This document shows positions 22,067 to 31,200 of a stretch of DNA of 47,872 bases, piece after piece. Below the pieces are notes generated by a model, which had not been told where the DNA came from, ran no database searches, and saw only the letters and a list, made by a program, of their open reading frames with translations. The position numbers and the translations under genes were made by a program. Each line of letters opens with the position of its first letter. The first letter of the stretch is position 1. The DNA comes from a virus: positions 1 to 47,872 of the IMG/VR virus record IMGVR_UViG_3300044645_000555. One strand, written 5' to 3'.

Positions 22067-24271
22067 ATGGCAGAAGATGGGAGAGTATATGATGGCTCAA
22101 CGGTTACAATTGCAATGGATGCAGAAACGCATCCTTCAATTCTTCCCGCTAATTTTGTTTCTTCGTGCGTAAATAGATCCTTTAGGCAGGGAATTAATTC
22201 TACTCGCCCCCCGTTTACTGAAATCCCTATCTCGGTAGCGTTTGGTCAAGACCCTTCTATCTTGATTGATTTCCAAACAGGAAACTTCCAAGGGGCGTGG
22301 CCTTATAAATCAATCAAACAAGATTCTGCTGATGGGTTTGTAGTATCTGTTGCTGGCACAATCTACTTCCTTTCAATTGTAAATAATGTAGGGACGCTTT
22401 ACAAACTAATTGAGGGAAATGATCCAACCATGATGCACACATGGTTTGTGCAAGCTGAAGATTGGATGTATATCCAGAATGGGTATCAAAACGCTATTGC
22501 ATGGGATGGTGACATTTCTGGAAAGCCTACGAATTTGCAAGCACAAGGAGATTCCGTAAATAAAATTAATCTTTCTTGGGCAACTAATGCTCCCGGTGCT
22601 GTGTCTAATGAAATTCAAGTTCAAACACCAAGCGATGTATTTTACACCATTGCTATAGTATCATATCCGCAAGTTTCTTATTCATTTACCGCCGCATCTT
22701 CAATTATTAATTATTCTTTTCGAGTGCGTAGTGTTTATCCAGATGGCACTTCAACGCCTTGGTCAAATATTGCAACAACTACTTCAGCAAACGTAGTAAT
22801 TACTCCAGAACAAACAAATACGATTTACAGGCTTAATCCATTTAAACAACAGATGCCGATTGGTACTATTATGGCATATGCATACGGACGAGTTGCTGTA
22901 AGTGATGCCAATAACAATATTTATGTTTCCGATATTATTTACGGAAATGGATTTACAACCACATCAAATACTCAAAACTTTACTGAACAAACTTATTGGG
23001 CAGAAGGTGGCTCTTTTACTCCCCCTGCAAGTCTTGGGTTAATTACAGGAATGCGAGTCATGCCATCCTTGAATATCAATGTTCGTGGACAGGGTGAACT
23101 TGTTGTGTTCTGTGAAAATGGTTCTTTCACTTTGGATCTTTCACAAGAAAGAACAACGTGGCAAACCAACAACATCCAAAAGGTATCACTTATTGGCAGG
23201 GGATGCCGTTCCCCTTGGAGCCTTTGCGGTGTAAACAACGATGTTTACTTTAGGTCTGATGATGGATGGGCTTTCTATAACAATGCCCAAGTAGATTTTT
23301 ATCAGGCACTTTCCTTCAAAAAAATCTCTAGGGAAGTTCAGCCTTGGGTAAACTATGATACTCCTTGGTTGAGGCAGTTTGAGTCTGCCATGTATTTTGA
23401 CAATCGCATTATTGCTACTGTTTCCCCTTTTACGGTATCAACTGGAAGTCCATCTACTTGCGGTCTCCATCGTCCAAGCAGGGCAATGATTGTTCTGGAT
23501 GTGGAAAGGGAAAGCGCAATCAATCCTAGCTCCCAACTTCCTACTCGGTGGAATGGTCTATGGGAAGGGCCGCAACCGACACAACTTGCATCAGCACAAA
23601 TTAATGGCGTTCAACGTGGGTTTGCTTTCTCGTTTGATGCCGACAACGTAAATCGTCTCTATGAACTGCAAAACAGTAGTGTTCTAGCTACTGGCGTTGA
23701 TGATTACTCTGTTCAATACGGAAGCGTCCCGATCAAATCTTATTTCATTACCAAGCGGTTTGATTTCACGCCAAACCCCGGAGCAAGCAAATTTGTTAGA
23801 AAACAACTTGTTGGTGGCGAGATATGGATTTCCAACCTAAAGGAAGAAGTAACTGTAGCTTGTGAATTTAGACCAGATTCGTATTTTTGTTTCAACGAGT
23901 TTTTAAAACCAATAACTGTTGGTTTGGACAAATGTAATTTTGATGCAAGTAACTGCACTCCAGTAATTTCTCAACCAAGATATGAGCAAATAAGGTTGCC
24001 TTCTCCTAATGCAAACAATTGCGAAAAGTTTAATGATATTCCAATTGAAAGAGGAACAGAGTTTCAAATTAAAGTTGATATAGCTGGATCTTGCATTGTG
24101 GACAGAATAAGGCTTGCCATTGTTTTCAATGATAGGATTGATCTTCCGCAAGGATATTGCCCTGATACTTTCTATAACAATCCAGAACCAGTAACTTGTA
24201 GTTGTGTAGCTGATTTGGATTATTACAGGATTATTCCGCTTCCTAATGAAGTTGCATCCGTCAATGGATAA
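22067..24271 (+). CDS. Tail nozzle (tail tubular protein B-like) with FnIII insert
   Basis: 734 aa, the size of T7 gp12-type nozzle proteins. N-terminal propeller-like blades (YFLSIVNNVGTLYKLIEG, WMYIQNGYQNAIAWDG) are interrupted at residues about 152-247 by a fibronectin type III domain (PTNLQAQGD, INLSWATNAPGA, YSFRVRSVYPDG, PWSNIATTTS). The rest continues the nozzle (VVFCENGSFTLDLS, DDGWAFYNNAQ). FnIII inserts are thought to give weak glycan binding. Extra Cys residues cluster near the C-terminus. Confidence 0.7.
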   Translation: MAEDGRVYDGSTVTIAMDAETHPSILPANFVSSCVNRSFRQGINSTRPPFTEIPISVAFGQDPSILIDFQTGNFQGAWPYKSIKQDSADGFVVSVAGTIYFLSIVNNVGTLYKLIEGNDPTMMHTWFVQAEDWMYIQNGYQNAIAWDGDISGKPTNLQAQGDSVNKINLSWATNAPGAVSNEIQVQTPSDVFYTIAIVSYPQVSYSFTAASSIINYSFRVRSVYPDGTSTPWSNIATTTSANVVITPEQTNTIYRLNPFKQQMPIGTIMAYAYGRVAVSDANNNIYVSDIIYGNGFTTTSNTQNFTEQTYWAEGGSFTPPASLGLITGMRVMPSLNINVRGQGELVVFCENGSFTLDLSQERTTWQTNNIQKVSLIGRGCRSPWSLCGVNNDVYFRSDDGWAFYNNAQVDFYQALSFKKISREVQPWVNYDTPWLRQFESAMYFDNRIIATVSPFTVSTGSPSTCGLHRPSRAMIVLDVERESAINPSSQLPTRWNGLWEGPQPTQLASAQINGVQRGFAFSFDADNVNRLYELQNSSVLATGVDDYSVQYGSVPIKSYFITKRFDFTPNPGASKFVRKQLVGGEIWISNLKEEVTVACEFRPDSYFCFNEFLKPITVGLDKCNFDASNCTPVISQPRYEQIRLPSPNANNCEKFNDIPIERGTEFQIKVDIAGSCIVDRIRLAIVFNDRIDLPQGYCPDTFYNNPEPVTCSCVADLDYYRIIPLPNEVASVNG

Positions 24272-24315
24272 AACTATTGCAAACAAAGAAAAACCAATAT
24301 ATAAATTAGCAACCT

Positions 24316-24804
24316 ATGAACAATCAAAGTTCTCCTGCTCAACTGTTGTTTCCAACAGTCCCAGCAAATTATTGTCCAGAAGGTAGGTGGAGTGATATTT
24401 TTAATAGCTTTATTCAGCTATATTTGAACAACGGGACGGTAAATATTCCCGGCCTTGGTGAAGTTACGCCATCTGAAATTGCTACCATTAATCAAGAATT
24501 GCTGGATTTGCAGAATCAATATGATGCTTTAACAAGCAACGTCAGAAGCGGAACAATTGTTTCTCCAGTAACAGGGACTCGCGTTGTTCCAATTACGTTT
24601 TCAACACCGATGCCTACGGCAAATTACCAAATTTATATTGAGTTTGTATCAACTCAAACCGCAAATACTGGAACAACTCCACAAACGTGGGCAATTGTTA
24701 CTGGAACAAAATTAACAACAGGTTTTTCTTTAAGATACCAAATAGCTGGATCAGACGATATTTCAGAGGTTAACTGGCAAGTTTTTTCTCTTACTACAAC
24801 TTAA
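24316..24804 (+). CDS. Small fibre-like virion protein
   Basis: 162 aa. A helical centre (SEIATINQELLDLQNQYDAL) joins a compact N-terminal domain to a C-terminal beta domain (GTRVVPITFSTPMPTANYQI, NWQVFSLTT) of the jelly-roll type found at the tips of phage fibres. Follows the nozzle gene, so a receptor-binding or nozzle-attached appendage is plausible. Confidence 0.5.
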   Translation: MNNQSSPAQLLFPTVPANYCPEGRWSDIFNSFIQLYLNNGTVNIPGLGEVTPSEIATINQELLDLQNQYDALTSNVRSGTIVSPVTGTRVVPITFSTPMPTANYQIYIEFVSTQTANTGTTPQTWAIVTGTKLTTGFSLRYQIAGSDDISEVNWQVFSLTTT

Positions 24805-24840
24805 TCACAAACCAAACATAACCCCTAACCCCAACACAAA

Positions 24841-25023
24841 ATGGCAAAGGACACTAACAGGGCTACCCAGCCAAAACTACAATCCGAAGGCTCCTCCACC
24901 CGTGGACACGCCAAAGAAAACCTTGGAAACAACCCCCGTGGTAATGAGTTCTCTGGTATTTTCTACAGCGGAAAGCTCCAGCCCGAACCCTCTTCTCCGG
25001 GTCGTGGTCACTCCAAGAAATAA
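24841..25023 (+). CDS. Small basic polar protein 1
   Basis: 60 aa, Ser/Pro/Gly/Lys-rich, no hydrophobic core, likely disordered (GSSTRGHAKENLGNNPRG). First of three tandem small basic genes. Leader is A/C-rich. May be a minor virion or DNA-associated protein. Confidence 0.5.
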   Translation: MAKDTNRATQPKLQSEGSSTRGHAKENLGNNPRGNEFSGIFYSGKLQPEPSSPGRGHSKK

Positions 25024-25024
25024 T

Positions 25025-25276
25025 ATGTCATCTCACGGAGTCCAATACACGGTTGACAAAACCGAGCGTGGGATTGTCTCTGATCATCCCACACCACAGC
25101 CCATGCAAAGGATGCAGATTACAGGGAACATTCCTGCAATTCGTGCATACCAAGATGCGAGGACTGCCCGAATCAAATCCATTGGCGAGAAAACACAGAA
25201 AGCATTTTCTGTAGGTGGCCCTGCCCATGAGACTTCGATGGGGCGTGGTACTCCATTTGCTTGCGATTTCCTTTAA
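25025..25276 (+). CDS. Small basic polar protein 2
   Basis: 83 aa from ATG 25025, one base after the previous stop; the frame is open upstream to 24902, but that part overlaps the 24841 gene and is left out. Contains QITGNIPAIRAYQDARTARI. Not recognised. Confidence 0.5.
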   Translation: MSSHGVQYTVDKTERGIVSDHPTPQPMQRMQITGNIPAIRAYQDARTARIKSIGEKTQKAFSVGGPAHETSMGRGTPFACDFL

Positions 25277-25277
25277 T

Positions 25278-25427
25278 ATGGCTACCCAAAAAGGGATGAG
25301 GAAGAAGATGCTTCACGCAAAGTCTTCTCCTTCCCTCAAGATGGAAGCCAGAAAAGGAAAAATTGGCCCTTCCAAAGCCGTTGCCCGTGGTTATGCCAAG
25401 GGCAAAGGAATGGGTAGAGGAATCTAA
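25278..25427 (+). CDS. Very basic 49-aa protein
   Basis: Starts one base after the previous stop. About one third Lys/Arg (GMRKKMLHAKSS, KMEARKGKIG, RGYAKGKGMGRG), so a nucleic-acid binder or condensing peptide co-packaged with DNA is possible. The third member of the tandem basic set. Confidence 0.55.
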   Translation: MATQKGMRKKMLHAKSSPSLKMEARKGKIGPSKAVARGYAKGKGMGRGI

Positions 25428-25439
25428 CCGTATCAATCC

Positions 25440-26453
25440 ATGCTGTACGATGTTGCATATATTCTGAACGCTATTAAGCCCTATGCAGGGAATAGCGGCA
25501 CTTGCAATCAAGCGGTGCAATTGCAGTATATGAACAAGGCAAGGAGTTTGCTTTGGAACAAAACGGATACAGATGCAACTTGTGAGTATGTCTGCATTGC
25601 TTGCGTTAATGCAATTCTGACACTACCAAGTATTTACAAACAAGTAAGGTTGGCATGGATTGATGGGCAACCAGTATCCCTTGGCAATGAATGGTATCAG
25701 AGCATCCCTCAAAACAATTGGGGTGATGCAAGTTCTGGTGGCTACGGAAATGGCAATGGATGGGGGCAAGCCTATGGGTGGAATGGTGGCAACAAGAAGT
25801 TCATTGAGATTGGAGGCAAGCACGTTACTTACCAGAACTACGAGCAAGCCCCATACAAACTGTGCGTAGAAGCTGAATCTCCTCTTGATGCTGGCAAAGA
25901 AGTTACTTTCTTTGGGGAAGATGCCTATGGAACAAGGATTAAGGAAACGATTGTTTTGGGAATGGCTCCTGACTATGCCTATTCCGTAAACTTCTTTAAG
26001 AGTGTATTCCAATGCACCAAACCCCAAACACAAGGAAGGGTTAGGTTGTATGCCTATGATACAGATGCACCAGCAAGGATGCTTCTTTCTGTATATCAAC
26101 CCTACGATATAAACCCTTCTTTCCGTAGGTATGCTATCCAAGGTCGTGTTAGGGATTCAGTAATCCTGTATTGCAAGAAAAACTACCAAGACCTTTACGA
26201 TCTTACCGATCAAGTAGAGTTTACTCCAGAAGCAATGATTTCTGCTGTGATGGCAGTAGTCTATCGTGAGAACAAAGGTAGCGATCAGCTTTATGCAACT
26301 TCTTTACAGAATGCGATTTTTGAAGTAAACAGGGAAACTGCTGACAAGGAAGAACCTACTGGCAGTACGATTCGACAATTTCCTAACAACATGATGCTAA
26401 ACGCTCTGATTCCCACATATGCTTGGGATGACGGCGCAACTTGGCCTTATTAA
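25440..26453 (+). CDS. Virion structural protein, tail region
   Basis: 337 aa, mixed alpha/beta, with a GYGNGNGWGQAYGWNGG low-complexity loop near residues 101-117. The C-terminal part (RRYAIQGR, VILYCKKNYQDLYDLTDQ, MISAVMAVVYRENKGSDQL) is helical. Position between fibres and ejection proteins suggests a tail adaptor or tubular component. No specific family recognised. Confidence 0.5.
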   Translation: MLYDVAYILNAIKPYAGNSGTCNQAVQLQYMNKARSLLWNKTDTDATCEYVCIACVNAILTLPSIYKQVRLAWIDGQPVSLGNEWYQSIPQNNWGDASSGGYGNGNGWGQAYGWNGGNKKFIEIGGKHVTYQNYEQAPYKLCVEAESPLDAGKEVTFFGEDAYGTRIKETIVLGMAPDYAYSVNFFKSVFQCTKPQTQGRVRLYAYDTDAPARMLLSVYQPYDINPSFRRYAIQGRVRDSVILYCKKNYQDLYDLTDQVEFTPEAMISAVMAVVYRENKGSDQLYATSLQNAIFEVNRETADKEEPTGSTIRQFPNNMMLNALIPTYAWDDGATWPY

Positions 26454-26470
26454 CCTACACAAACAATAAT

Positions 26471-27400
26471 ATGGCATTTTCAACAATGGGAACCGCAGGA
26501 GGTGCGCTAGGTGGCGCAATGACTGGAGCAAAACTTGGATCAATAGTTCCCGGTGTAGGTACTGCTGTTGGTGCTGTTGCTGGCGGTCTTCTTGGTGGAC
26601 TTGGTGGGTCGGGATTGTTTGGAGGAAGTCAATCTACCAGTTCTGGTCTTCCTGCATATCAACCTTTTACTACCGAACAGCAAATGCAAAATGCTGGCTT
26701 GTTATTCCAGCAAGCACAACAATCAGGATTGGATTTTGCAAGGGCAGGGACACAAGCCAATATTCGCAATCAAAACAGGGTTACTCCGGGGTCTAGCCAA
26801 CAACGGCAACTGGCACAAAACCAAATTAACCAATACATCCAAGGGCAAATTCCGCTTGATGTTCAGCAAAATATCAATCGTCAAGTAGCGCAGAATCTTG
26901 GTGGTGGATTCAATCTTTTCTCCGGTGGTGGGCAAGCCCCTCAAAACTTTGCTAGGAACATTGGGCAGACTAGCCTTGGTCTTTCGCAATTTGGATTGAG
27001 TGCCGCACCTACATGGCAACAACTGGCTAACCAAATGGTTGTTTCCCCGTCCGTTGGTATGCAGGGTCAATTGCAAGCGCAACAAATTGCAACAGGATTG
27101 GGTATGCAAAATACCGAAAACGCTTACCAAGCGGCAATGAATCAATATGCGGCTAATCAATTAGCAAATCAACAGCAATCGCAACTTGGAATGCAACTGG
27201 GGCAAATGGGTATGCAAGCATATGGGGCATTGGATAAATCTCAATACTTAAATAGTCTATCTCCATCTGGTCGTGGGTATCAGGCAACAATAGGAGGGCT
27301 TCCTGCGGCGCAATTTGCAGGGTCTATGGTTCCTTTATCTTCTGCTCCGCTAGATGTTCAACAGAAGTACGGATGGGGACAATTTGGAACTGGAGCATAA
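26471..27400 (+). CDS. Ejection (internal virion) protein with glycine-zipper N-terminus
   Basis: 309 aa from ATG 26471 (ten more codons are open upstream but overlap the previous gene). Residues about 5-50 are small-residue zippers (GTAGGALGGAMTGAKLG, GTAVGAVAGGLLGGLGG), typical of membrane-inserting ejection proteins. The rest is Gln/Asn/Ala-rich helix (QLANQQQSQLGMQLGQMGMQ). Probably released with the DNA to line the trans-envelope channel. Confidence 0.6.
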   Translation: MAFSTMGTAGGALGGAMTGAKLGSIVPGVGTAVGAVAGGLLGGLGGSGLFGGSQSTSSGLPAYQPFTTEQQMQNAGLLFQQAQQSGLDFARAGTQANIRNQNRVTPGSSQQRQLAQNQINQYIQGQIPLDVQQNINRQVAQNLGGGFNLFSGGGQAPQNFARNIGQTSLGLSQFGLSAAPTWQQLANQMVVSPSVGMQGQLQAQQIATGLGMQNTENAYQAAMNQYAANQLANQQQSQLGMQLGQMGMQAYGALDKSQYLNSLSPSGRGYQATIGGLPAAQFAGSMVPLSSAPLDVQQKYGWGQFGTGA

Positions 27401-27404
27401 TCTT

Positions 27405-28277
27405 ATGGCTATCGGATACTACAATTTCTCGCCAATCCAGCAAGGCAACCAGCAAGTCATTAATTCAATGGCTGGCCTTGGTCAGCAAATCTCTAGTGCT
27501 ATTGAAACTCATGCGGCAACTGAATCCGCTAAAGCCATGTTGCCCATGTTGCAACAACAGTATCAGGCTGGAATGCAAAGGATTGCTGAAGGGCATCCAG
27601 AGGGAATGACTGACATTTACGATGCCGCAATGACTGCCTCGCAGAATCCTTTTTTGGCTCCTATGGCTAAAAGTGCTTTAACTACGGCGCAGTCTGCAAA
27701 CATTAATGTACAGCATATGTTGCGAACTTTAGCATACCAGCAAGGACGGCAAAGCGGGGATGCTAAACCAATGTCTATTGGTACGCAAATGTCTGCCATG
27801 AAAAACTTTGATGTAATGGATACAAAGTTGCAAGAAAGGCAAAATGAAGCATTGCGTTTGGGAGATCAAACAACTTTTGACCAAATTGCACAAGAGAGGG
27901 AAAGTTTGCGTAACTCTATGACGCAAGCTCAATTAAGTGTTCCTGCACTTGGCGCAGAAGGAAAAGGCTTTAATACAGCAAGTCAATTACTTGCAACACA
28001 AAAAGCATTAAAGGCGGAAAAATTAAAAGGTTCTGAACATTGGTTAAGAAAAAGTCTAAATACAGATCCCGAAAAAGTTAAGGAATTGGAGTCACGAATC
28101 CAGAAATTAAGAACTGGCGGTCTTCCTTCTATGCAGGGTAGCAATCAAGCAGGGTCACAAATTCAGCAAGGAAATGCTACCTTTAATTCTAAAGAAGAAG
28201 TAGGAAATGCTTTTAAATCTGGTCAAATTACCAAAGAACAGGCTATTCAATTGCTTAAATCATTCCCTAACCAATGA
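27405..28277 (+). CDS. Ejection (internal virion) protein, helical
   Basis: 290 aa from ATG 27405. Gln/Ala-rich helices throughout (FSPIQQGNQQVINSMAGLGQ, AMLPMLQQQYQAGMQRIAEG). The C-terminus carries a disordered Gln-rich linker and a short helix (KSGQITKEQAIQLLKSF). Stop overlaps the start of the giant gene (ATGA), tying the two in translation as in podovirus ejection operons. Confidence 0.55.
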   Translation: MAIGYYNFSPIQQGNQQVINSMAGLGQQISSAIETHAATESAKAMLPMLQQQYQAGMQRIAEGHPEGMTDIYDAAMTASQNPFLAPMAKSALTTAQSANINVQHMLRTLAYQQGRQSGDAKPMSIGTQMSAMKNFDVMDTKLQERQNEALRLGDQTTFDQIAQERESLRNSMTQAQLSVPALGAEGKGFNTASQLLATQKALKAEKLKGSEHWLRKSLNTDPEKVKELESRIQKLRTGGLPSMQGSNQAGSQIQQGNATFNSKEEVGNAFKSGQITKEQAIQLLKSFPNQ

Positions 28278-31200
28278 ACGAAGATGAAGCGGTAACATTT
28301 TTAAACGAATCTGAAGACGAGGACGATGGTGGGCAAGTTCAACCAGAGTCAATGACTCCAGATGAAGTAGGGCCGCAATACGTTCCGCAAGTTCGTGCGT
28401 CTGGAATGAGTGATCAGGATGCATTGAAATTCCTAGAAGCATATTCTCCAGACGCAAAAACTTCTTCTGGGGCAAGTGCTTCTATCCCTGCGGCAAAAAA
28501 GGGACAAGCAATGAGTGATGATGAGGCAATGGCGTTTTTAAGCTCCTATTCTCCAGAGTCCTATTCTCCAGAGCAAACAGGCAAAACAATCAACTTGCCA
28601 GCAATGCCTTGGTATGAAAATCTTGCAAAATCAACTGCCGCACAAACTGCCGCATCATTTATACGGCAAGCAGAAGGCTTTGAAAGGGCTGGAGCCGCCC
28701 CTGTAACTGATCTTTCTAGGGTTAATGCACCATTTCAAAGGGCTGGAACATCTGAAGAAGTTACATCAACTTTTGATAAATCCATTGCTGATCAAGAGGC
28801 ATTATTAAGTAATTTGCAATCGGTTGCTGATAAAAAAGGATTTGTGTCTAGTGATTTAAAACGGCAAATGGATGCCGCTAAACAACAAATTGGCAATCTT
28901 CAGATTCAAAAACAACAAACACTAGAACGACCAGAATATAGTGAACAAGCCCAACAGGAATTGCTTCAAGAGAGGCAACAAATGGGACAAGAGGCAACTC
29001 AATTGGAGCAAAAAGCTAAAGGAATGTTTCCTTACTTTGGAGTTAATGCTTCTGATGAATCTGTTTCAGCACAAATAGGAAGAGGAGTTGGAACATTTGC
29101 TGGTCTTGCTCCAGCAATGGTTACTGGGCCTTTGTCATTGCCAATTATGGCTACTCAAGGCGCAAGCCAAGCATATGCCGAAGGATACAATGCAAAGGCA
29201 GAAGAACTTAAAAAGCAGGGTGTAGCTGATCAAGGTGCGATTGACAAAGAAGCCCATCAAGCAGGAAGTCAAGCCGCCGTAGGATCTGTTCCACAACTTG
29301 CGGCATATATGGTTGGTGGCGCATTAACAACCAAAGCTACTAGCGCATTGCTCAAAGGTTCTTCTCCTATTGTAAAGGGTCTTGTCGGTGGAACTGCCGC
29401 CGCTGGTGTTAATCTTGCAACGTCTGGTGGATTAAGGGTGGCGCAAGGTGGGAGTTTTGCTCCAACTACTGAACAATCGGTTCCAGATATTTTGTTTGGC
29501 GCAATTCATGGCGTGGGTTCATTTGCTCAAGCTAGGGCAGAAGCAAAAGCCAAGATTGATGCTTCTATTGGTGGGCCAGAACCAAGGGTAAAGCCTTCTG
29601 CAAACTCTGCGGTAAATGAACGTGAAGCGCAAATCCTTGCTGGTGCTGACGCTCAAGCTGAAGTTCCACTTACCCCAACGCAGGAAAAAATAAACAAGCA
29701 ATGGGCAGTCCTCAAAAAACAAGCGGCTGAAGTTGCCAATCAGCTTGGTGAACTGCCAGAAAATCATCCAGATCGCCCCGCCTTGAGGGAAAGAGCCGCA
29801 AAGATTGCACAGCAGATAGCAGACTTGAGGGATGGAAAACCTATTGACATTGAGGTTCCCCCCGTTGAAGGTGATGAACGATTCAAGCCAAAGCCTGATG
29901 AAACCACAACCAAAGACCAAGAGCAAAAAACAAGTGGGGTATCTTCTGTCGAAGGTGTCACCGCTGAAGGCAAGCCAAAAGCAAAAGCTGAAGAAGGAAC
30001 TGCACAACCACAAGGTGAAGGTGCGGAAGTAAAAGGAGAAGAAGGTGAAAAACAGCAAACGACCGAAGCTGGATTGCGTGAAGCGTATCCAAATACGGCT
30101 TTCTTTGACGAAGCAAACGAGGCAATACAACGACTCAATCAGGAAGATGCACGAAAGAATAAGCGGACGAGGTTTGCCGCCCCCAGTTTACGGGATCTAT
30201 TGCAGTTAAAGGACAACCCTGCATACAAACTTGCAGACAAACTAGCTGGAATATTTGGGAAAAAAATTGTTCTCTATAAAGGGGAAGTTGGCACAAAAAT
30301 TAACGGAGCAACAGGAGTAGATCCTGCGCTAAAGAACTATATCTTTCTCAAGATTGATGGTGCTAGACCGCATTTGTTTACTGCTGGTCACGAATTGTGG
30401 CATCACATTGAACTTTATTCCCCTGTATTGGCTACAGACTTACGCAATAAGATTAAGCCTCTAATCAAGAATTGGAACAAACTTAACAAAAGATATAGCG
30501 AAGCAGGATACGATTCTAGCCGTTACTTTGATGAACACATTGGCGACTTCCTTGGGGATGCCATGCAAGACCCGAAGTTCTGGAATGACCTTGCCAAGAA
30601 GAACCCCAAGTCATTTAAGGAACTTGCTACCCAAACTGTTGATTGGCTGAATAAACTCCTTTACCAACTCAAAGATTGGAAGATGGGTGGTGAGTTTACT
30701 AGGGATATTGAGAAAGCAAGGAATATGCTTGCTGATGGTCTTAACAACTTTGCAGAAGGAAAGGATGAGCCTGTCCCTACCCGCAAAAAAGGCAAAGCTA
30801 AAACTCCTGCACCAAAGGCAGAAACTCCAGAAGGAGAATTAAAAGTCACTATAAAACGAGATAAGGATTTTTCATTCAATGGCGAATACAACGTAACCAT
30901 TGGAGATAGAAAATTTAAAATCTTCAGAGATTCCGAAACTGGATACTGGCGAGATGCGGAAAAGATTGGTTCAAAATATGGTTTTTTTGAAGGAATTCTT
31001 TCTACCGAAAACAGGGCAGAAGCTATTGAAAAGCTAAAAAAAATTGTTGCTTCTGAAGAAGGCGAAGGCCCGATGTTCCAACAGGAAGCTGAAGAACAAA
31101 AAACCAAAGATTTCTATTCTCAACTTCAGCGCACGATTGAGGAAAAGATGCCCAACAAGGCATCTGTTTTGCAGATTAAATCCATCATTGACCCTGCCAA

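Noticed and set aside
24902-25024. Upstream extension of the 25025 gene
   Set aside because: It overlaps the 24841-25023 gene in another frame; the internal ATG one base after that stop fits the operon spacing.
29519-30138. Minus-strand ORFs of 124-203 codons inside the giant gene
   Set aside because: Antisense frames in a Lys/Glu-rich coding region; products are Ser/Phe-rich shadows.
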